A stretch of 45,818 nucleotides of DNA, from assembly GCF_004151105.1 (NCBI RefSeq), contig NZ_PHRF01000075.1, positions 1-45,818 of the forward strand. The letters run 5' to 3'. This DNA is from Streptomyces sp. L-9-10 (lineage in GTDB: Bacteria > Actinomycetota > Actinomycetes > Streptomycetales > Streptomycetaceae). Made by a program: the position numbers and the translations under genes. The notes under the pieces were generated by a model that had not been told where the DNA came from, made no database searches, and saw only the letters and a program-made list of their open reading frames with translations. Positions 41,138 through 45,818 of this stretch are shown here, in pieces (position 1 is the first letter of the stretch; each line of letters opens with the position of its first letter).

Positions 41138-41579
41138 CTCCGTGATGAGGAATACCGGAAATGCTCAACACCACGTAAACACCGGTCGGGTGCGGATGCA
41201 GTCCCGGCGACGCGCAATGGGACGGCAAAATACCTGCATCTACCACGCACTTTAGGGTGGATGTGCACGCTTTTCTCCCGGCGCCTGCGCGGAATCCCGC
41301 ACCTGACTGGTGGGCTCGGGGCGCGCGACCGGCGGGCGGGGGGCGCGCATCCGGCGGCTTCCGGGGAGCGCGCGGCGCCTTCCGGGGGCGCGGCGCCCGG
41401 CGCCTTCCGGGATGCGCGCCCTGCACCTTCCGGGGGTACGCGCCCGGCGCCTTCCGGGGTGCCCCGCCCAGCGGCGGCCGGGGGCCCTGCCCGGCGGCTG
41501 CCGGGGTGCGGCGGGCACGCGGAAGGGCCGCCCGCACCACGGATGGCGGACGGCCCTTTCGGGGTTCAGCGCGGCGGCG
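41138..41579. repeat. Intergenic region with degenerate GCGCCTTCCGGGG repeats and terminator
   Basis: Between cfa and ndh, positions about 41340-41515 hold at least seven imperfect copies of a GGCGCCTTCCGGGG-type unit, spaced about 20-30 nt apart. Then comes a hairpin with arms AAGGGCCG (41523-41530) and CGGCCCTT (41551-41558), 22 nt past the ndh stop, a probable ndh terminator. Nothing else credible is seen. The part near 41140-41270 should contain the cfa promoter. Confidence 0.7.
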
Positions 41580-42965
41580 TCAGGACGCCTTCGCCTTCTC
41601 CGGAGCGGGCGACGCGGCGGCTGCCGCCGGGGCCGGCTTGGCGGCCTCGTAGAACTCCTCGCGCGGCGTCTCCATGGCGCCGAGCGAGACGACCTCGCGC
41701 TTGAGGAACATCGCGAGCGTCCAGTCGGCGAAGACCCGGATCTTGCGGTTCCAGGTCGGCATGGCCACGCCGTGGTAGCCACGGTGCATGTACCAGGCCA
41801 GCCGGCCCTTGAGCTTGATCTTCATCTTGCCCATGACGATCATCGCGACGCCCTTGTGCAGGCCGAGTCCGGCGACCGCACCCTTGTTGGCGTGGCTGTA
41901 CTCCTTCTGCGGGAAGCCCCGCATACCGGAGATCACGTTGTCGCCGAGGACCTTCGCCTGCCGCAGCGCGTGCTGCGCGTTCGGCGGGCACCAGGCGTTC
42001 GGGTTGCCGGCCTTGCGGCCCACGACGTCCGGGACCTGCGCGTTGTCGCCGGCGGCCCAGATGTAGTCGGTGCCCTGGACCTGGAGCTTCTCGCTGGTGT
42101 CCACATGGCCGCGGGGGCCGAGCGGCAGACCGTAGCGGGCGAGCGCCGGGTTCGGCTTGACGCCGGCCGTCCACACGATGGTGTTCGAGTCGACCTCAAG
42201 GCCGTTGTTGAGCACGACGTGGCCGTCCACGCAGGAGTCCATGCCGGTCTTCAGGTAGACCTCGACACCGCGGCTCTCCAGGTGCTCCTTGCCCCAGGCG
42301 CCCAGCTTCGGGCCGACCTCGGGAAGGATCTTGTCGGCGACGTCGACGAGGAGGAAGCGCATGTCCTCGCGCTTCACGTTCGTGTAGTACTTGGCCGCGT
42401 CGCGCGCCAGGTCCTCGACCTCACCGATGGTCTCCGCACCGGCGAAGCCGCCGCCCACGAAGACGAAGGTCAGCGCCTTGCGGCGGACCTCCTCGTCGGT
42501 CGTCGAGTCGGCCTTGTCGAGCTGCTCCAGTACGTGGTTGCGCAGGCCGATGGCCTCCTCGATGCCCTTCATGCCGATGCCCTGCTCGGCGAGGCCGGGG
42601 ATCGGGAAGGTACGGGAGACGGCGCCGAGCGCGATGACGAGGTAGTCGAAGGGCAGCTCATAGGCCTCGCCGACGAGCGGCGCGACCGTGGCGACCTTGC
42701 GGTCCTGGTCGATGGTCGTGACCCGGCCGGTGAGCACCTCAGCCTTGGGCAGCACGCGTCGCAGCGGGACGACGACATGCCGAGGCGAAATGCTGCCGGC
42801 GGCGGCTTCGGGGAGGAAGGGCTGGTACGTCATGTACGAGCGAGGGTCGACAACCGTGACGGTCGCCTCCCCGTAGCGCATCTTCTTCAGAATGCGACGA
42901 GCTGCGTACAGGCCTACGTACCCACCGCCTACAACGAGGATCCTGGGACGCTCCGTGGTGCTCAT
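41580..42965 (-). CDS. ndh: Type II NADH dehydrogenase
   Basis: The 461-aa membrane-associated flavoprotein passes electrons from NADH to menaquinone without pumping protons. The FAD-binding motif GGGYVGLYAARRI (residues 12-24) and the NADH-binding motif FVFVGGGFAGAETIGEVE (about 168-185) are clear, with IVWTAGVKPNP and YIWAAGDNAQVPD typical of the family. The C-terminal amphipathic part (FADWTLAMFLKREVVSLG) probably binds the membrane. A near-consensus Rex operator lies 35 nt before ATG 42965, so redox-responsive repression is expected. Confidence 0.92.
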   Translation of the reverse strand: MSTTERPRILVVGGGYVGLYAARRILKKMRYGEATVTVVDPRSYMTYQPFLPEAAAGSISPRHVVVPLRRVLPKAEVLTGRVTTIDQDRKVATVAPLVGEAYELPFDYLVIALGAVSRTFPIPGLAEQGIGMKGIEEAIGLRNHVLEQLDKADSTTDEEVRRKALTFVFVGGGFAGAETIGEVEDLARDAAKYYTNVKREDMRFLLVDVADKILPEVGPKLGAWGKEHLESRGVEVYLKTGMDSCVDGHVVLNNGLEVDSNTIVWTAGVKPNPALARYGLPLGPRGHVDTSEKLQVQGTDYIWAAGDNAQVPDVVGRKAGNPNAWCPPNAQHALRQAKVLGDNVISGMRGFPQKEYSHANKGAVAGLGLHKGVAMIVMGKMKIKLKGRLAWYMHRGYHGVAMPTWNRKIRVFADWTLAMFLKREVVSLGAMETPREEFYEAAKPAPAAAAASPAPEKAKAS

Positions 42966-42999
42966 GCCATCGAGTATCCACCCCTCTCAGGGGGGTGGC

Positions 43000-43017
43000 T
43001 CGTGAGCCCCTTCACAA
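43000..43017. promoter_or_regulatory. Rex operator (ROP) upstream of ndh
   Basis: The minus strand reads TTGTGAAGGGGCTCACGA, matching the Rex consensus TTGTGAANNNNTTCACAA at 12 of 14 fixed positions. The spacing to the ndh start (35 nt) suits repression. Rex senses the NADH/NAD+ ratio in Streptomyces. Binding is predicted, not shown. Confidence 0.7.
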
Positions 43018-43273
43018 GGTAGGGGGCCCCTAGTGCTACACTGCGCGGCCCGCGTGACCGAGGTCATGGTCCATTGGGGGAACCACATAGCGGGTTTGGT
43101 CGTTGCTCACCCCTCGTGAGCTGGCCCTCCGCGCTCGGCCGGGGGTGGACCGCCGCGCCCTATTCATACGCGCGTAACGCGCCCGGAACCGCCCGGTATA
43201 AGGGCGCGGGGCCCCCTTGGGGCTAACAGACCGCCCTCCGGATCAGCCCCGCCACCCTACGGGACCGATTTCC
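43018..43273. other. Gene-free region between two Rex-like sites
   Basis: This 256-nt stretch contains GGTATAAGGG near 43195, a possible -10 region for rightward transcription, and a palindrome ACGCGCGTAACGCGC. No credible coding sequence or RNA gene is recognised. A small RNA cannot be excluded. Confidence 0.3.
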
Positions 43274-43291
43274 TTGTGAAGAAGTTCACGA
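43274..43291. promoter_or_regulatory. Second Rex-like operator
   Basis: TTGTGAAGAAGTTCACGA matches 13 of 14 fixed positions of TTGTGAANNNNTTCACAA, better than the site at ndh. It lies 257 nt from the first site and about 190 nt before the SRPBCC gene. It may repress that gene or act with the ndh site by looping. Confidence 0.6.
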
Positions 43292-43482
43292 ACTTTCTCG
43301 CGGAGCCGTCGCGGCAGCCCTCCAGGGGGTCTCCGGAGCCCGGCCGGGAGGGCCCGCGGACCGGTCCGCCGACGGCGATCCGGGCGGGGCCCGGACCCCG
43401 GGCGAAGACGTCGGGACGGGTGCGGCGCGGAAGGCCGATTCGTTCAAGACCGCGTCGGCGGAGGGTTCGTACCATCGCGGCC

Positions 43483-43893
43483 ATGGACACCACCGCTTCG
43501 GCCTCGCGGCACATCAGCACACGGATCAACCGCCCTGTCAGGGACGTCTACGCCTACGCGTCGAACCCCGCCAATCTGCCCGAGTGGGCTCACGGGCTGG
43601 GGGGCTCCATCAGCACGATCGACGGGCAGTGGATCGCCGAGTCCTCGCCCATGGGGCGGGTCGTGGTCGCCTTCGCCCGGGAGAACGAGTTCGGCGTACT
43701 CGATCACGACGTCACCCTGCCCTCGGGCGAGACCGTCCACAACCCGGTGCGCGTGATCGCCGACGGCACCGGGAGCGAGGTGGTGTTCACCCTTCGCCGA
43801 CGGCCGGAGATGAGCGACGAGGACTTCCGACGCGACGCGGACGCGGTACGCGCCGACCTCAGTACGCTCAAGCGGCTGATGGAGCGCGCCTAG
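43483..43893 (+). CDS. SRPBCC (START-like) family protein
   Basis: The 136-aa protein starts with the family-like stretch STRINRPVRDVYAYASNPANL and continues PEWAHGLGGS. The rest follows the helix-grip pattern with alternating strands and a long C-terminal helix (DFRRDADAVRADLSTLKRLM). Such proteins bind hydrophobic ligands or act as cyclases and polyketide-handling factors; the role here is unknown. ATG 43483 gives the family N-terminus. An in-frame start at 43276 would add 69 basic, low-complexity residues and is unlikely. Confidence 0.75.
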   Translation: MDTTASASRHISTRINRPVRDVYAYASNPANLPEWAHGLGGSISTIDGQWIAESSPMGRVVVAFARENEFGVLDHDVTLPSGETVHNPVRVIADGTGSEVVFTLRRRPEMSDEDFRRDADAVRADLSTLKRLMERA

Positions 43894-43973
43894 CGTTTTT
43901 TTCCCCCCGCCGGGAGGGTCAACTCGCGGGGCGCCCACACGACCACCACTCCGAAACGGATCCTCATCCACTC

Positions 43974-44486
43974 ATGAGCGACACCTGGATCACGCGGGCC
44001 GAGACCCGCGCCGACATCCCCGCCATCCGCGAGATCGTCCTGGCCGCCTTCGATACCGAGGCGGAGGCCGATCTCGTCGACGCCCTGCGTGCCGACGCCG
44101 ACGCGTGGATCGAGGGCCTCTCCCTCGTCTCCACGGACGGGAACGGCCGTCCCGTCGGCCACGCCCTGCTGACCCGCTGCCACATCGGCGCCACCCCTGC
44201 CCTGTGCCTGGCGCCATGCGCCGTCCGGCCCGAGCGGCAGAGGAGCGGCGCCGGCTCCGCCGCCGTCATCGCCGCCCTCAAGGCGGCCAAGGACAGGGGC
44301 GAGCACCATGTCGTCGTCCTGGGCCACCCGGCCTACTACCCACGGTTCGGCTTCACCCGTGCCTCCGCCCACGGCATCCGTCTGAGCATCGACGTTCCCG
44401 ACGAGGCCCTGATGGCCCTCACCCTCGACACCGACCATCCGCTGCCCGGCGGGACCGTCCGCTACGCCGCGCCGTTCGGCATCTGA
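43974..44486 (+). CDS. GNAT-family N-acetyltransferase
   Basis: The 170-aa protein includes TRAETRADIPAIREIVLAAF at the start, LAPCAVRPERQRSGAGSAAV (acetyl-CoA-binding Q/RxxGxG/A motif A) in the middle, and HHVVVLGHPAYYPRFGF typical of the YhbS-like subgroup. It acetylates an amine of unknown identity. It follows the SRPBCC gene by 80 nt on the same strand. ATG 43974 is preceded by only a weak ribosome-binding site. Confidence 0.88.
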   Translation: MSDTWITRAETRADIPAIREIVLAAFDTEAEADLVDALRADADAWIEGLSLVSTDGNGRPVGHALLTRCHIGATPALCLAPCAVRPERQRSGAGSAAVIAALKAAKDRGEHHVVVLGHPAYYPRFGFTRASAHGIRLSIDVPDEALMALTLDTDHPLPGGTVRYAAPFGI

Positions 44487-44632
44487 CCCACCCCGGCCGT
44501 GCGGGGCGCGGTGTCGGGCATCTGCCGGGGGTGTCGGTTCGATGTCGGCCGTTTGTCGGCGGGGGGCTGAAGCCTTGCTGGAGATCCTGCTGGGCACCCG
44601 GCCGGCAGGCGTGCGACAGACAAGGAATCGAC

Positions 44633-45818
44633 ATGATCACTGGCGTCACGATCATCGGCGCCGGACTCGGCGGCCTCACGCTCGCCCGCGTCCTGCACGT
44701 CCACGGCATCCCGGCCACGGTCTACGAGGCGGAGACCTCACCGACGGCGCGCGCGCAGGGCGGGATGCTCGACATCCACGACTACAACGGCCAACTGGCC
44801 GTCCAGGCGGCCGGCCTGATGGACGAGTTCCGCGACATCGTCCTGGAGGGCCGCGAGGCGATGCGGATCCTCGACCGCGACGGGACCGTCCAGTTCGACA
44901 AGGCCGACGACGGCACGGGCGGACGCCCCGAGGTGCAGCGCGGCGAGCTGCGGCAGATCCTGCTCGACTCGCTCCCGGCCGGCACCGTCCGGTGGGGCCA
45001 CAAGGTCACCGGCGTCCGCGCCCTCGGCGAGGGCCGCCACGAGGTGGCCTTCGCCGACGGCACCACCGTCGTCACGAGCCTGCTGGTCGGAGCGGACGGC
45101 GCGTGGTCACGGGTCCGGCCACTGCTCTCCGGCGCCACCCCCGAGTACTCCGGCATGTCCTTCGTCGAGACCTACCTGTTCGACGCCGACACCCGGCACC
45201 CCGCCGCCGCGAAGGCGGTCGGCGACGGGTCGATGTTCGCGCTCGATGCGAGTGAGACGCAGATCGCGGCTCACCGGGAGAAGGGCGAGACCCTCCACAC
45301 CTACGTCATCCTGTACAGGCCGCTGGACTGGTTCGCCGCGATCGACTTCACCGATCCCGCCGCGACCGCCACGCGGGTCGCCCAGGAGTTCGACGGCTGG
45401 GCCCCGGAGCTGACCGCGCTGATCACCGACAGCGATACGGCACCGGTCCTGCGCCCCCACTACACGCTGCCGGTCGGCCACCGGTGGGACCGGGTGCCGG
45501 GGGTGACCCTGCTCGGCGACGCCGCCCACCTCATCCCCCCGAACGGCGAAGGCGCCAACCTGGCCATGCTGGACGGCGCCGAACTGGGCGAGGCCCTCGC
45601 CGCGCACCCCGGCGACATCGAGGCCGCTCTCACGGAATACGAGCAGGCGATGTTCCCTCGCAGTACCGCGATCGCCGAGGAGGAAGCGGAAACCTCTATC
45701 CACGGCACGCTTGAGGACAAGCCCGAGCCCACCACCCAGACCACCCAGTACCGGATCAACTGCCTCCCCGAAGACGGCATCGACAGCGACCTGTTCGGCC
45801 TCACCGTCGAGTACCGAG
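44633..45818 (+). CDS. TetX-like FAD-dependent monooxygenase, incomplete at window end
   Basis: At least 395 codons are open with no stop before the window ends. The FAD motif is IIGAGLGGLTLARVLHVHG, followed by GGMLDIHDYNGQLAV and RPEVQRGELRQILLDSL, both with close counterparts in TetX. LLVGADGAWSRVRP and LLGDAAHLIPPNGEGANLAM complete the flavin site. The C-terminal helix YEQAMFPRSTAIAEEEAE also recalls TetX. It could hydroxylate a polyketide or inactivate a tetracycline-like compound; substrate unknown. ATG 44633 has AAGGAA upstream. The end is cut off by the window. Confidence 0.85.
   Translation, partial: MITGVTIIGAGLGGLTLARVLHVHGIPATVYEAETSPTARAQGGMLDIHDYNGQLAVQAAGLMDEFRDIVLEGREAMRILDRDGTVQFDKADDGTGGRPEVQRGELRQILLDSLPAGTVRWGHKVTGVRALGEGRHEVAFADGTTVVTSLLVGADGAWSRVRPLLSGATPEYSGMSFVETYLFDADTRHPAAAKAVGDGSMFALDASETQIAAHREKGETLHTYVILYRPLDWFAAIDFTDPAATATRVAQEFDGWAPELTALITDSDTAPVLRPHYTLPVGHRWDRVPGVTLLGDAAHLIPPNGEGANLAMLDGAELGEALAAHPGDIEAALTEYEQAMFPRSTAIAEEEAETSIHGTLEDKPEPTTQTTQYRINCLPEDGIDSDLFGLTVEYR

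Noticed and set aside
43276..43482. N-terminal extension of the SRPBCC protein from ATG 43276
   Set aside because: The 69 extra residues are basic and low-complexity, and the extension would overlap the Rex-like site. The family start is at 43483.
1..45818. CRISPR arrays, insertion-sequence transposases, integrases or att sites
   Set aside because: The short tandem repeats have no unique spacers of CRISPR type, no Cas, transposase or integrase gene is present, and the bldA tRNA 3' end is not duplicated in the window.

Overview
The window is a high-G+C actinobacterial chromosome segment and almost certainly Streptomyces. It carries tRNA-Leu(UAA), the bldA gene, on the minus strand at 34063-34145. 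Its G/C-rich third codon positions, frequent GTG starts and 4-nt ATGA/GTGA gene overlaps agree. The gene set also fits the bldA neighbourhood of S. coelicolor as I remember it: SigI-type sigma factor, hutU/hutI, cystathionine beta-synthase, thiolase, then bldA next to an ABC exporter. No search was run, so orthology is inferred.

Layout. 1-4010: a 26-nt inverted repeat and a strong terminator, an anti-sigma kinase and STAS antagonist facing a SigB/SigI-type sigma factor, and a cytochrome P450. 4048-6052: a 30-aa membrane peptide translationally coupled to a small DUF6415-like protein, divergent from an XRE/TPR-type regulator. 6176-11866: a histidine-utilisation operon transcribed leftward, hutU - M20 amidohydrolase - hutF - hutI. 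12003-13490: a PLP decarboxylase divergent from hutU. 13723-16110: three Roadblock/LC7 proteins and a DUF4388/winged-helix protein; the first two genes contain TTA codons. 16126-19876: a membrane protein, a NarL-type two-component system and a methyltransferase.

19928-26064 is the most unusual part. An RpiR regulator overlaps a histidine-ammonia-lyase homologue that lacks the Ala-Ser-Gly triad needed for the MIO cofactor. It diverges from a four-gene OpuC/ProVWX-type quaternary-amine ABC importer. An 11-nt AT-rich element upstream of the lyase recurs exactly at the hutU promoter. I propose that this module imports a histidine betaine (hercynine or ergothioneine), eliminates trimethylamine from it without MIO, and passes the (thio)urocanate to the hut enzymes.

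26107-33805 holds housekeeping and conserved hypothetical genes: cbs, an SGNH hydrolase, a thiolase, small conserved proteins and a Bax1-I protein. 34063-38123 holds bldA and a MacB/FtsX-like ABC exporter. 38240-45818 holds a secreted HKD phospholipase D-like protein with a TTA codon, a cyclopropane-fatty-acid synthase, a type II NADH dehydrogenase with a Rex-like operator just upstream, an SRPBCC protein, a GNAT protein and a TetX-like flavin monooxygenase that runs off the end.
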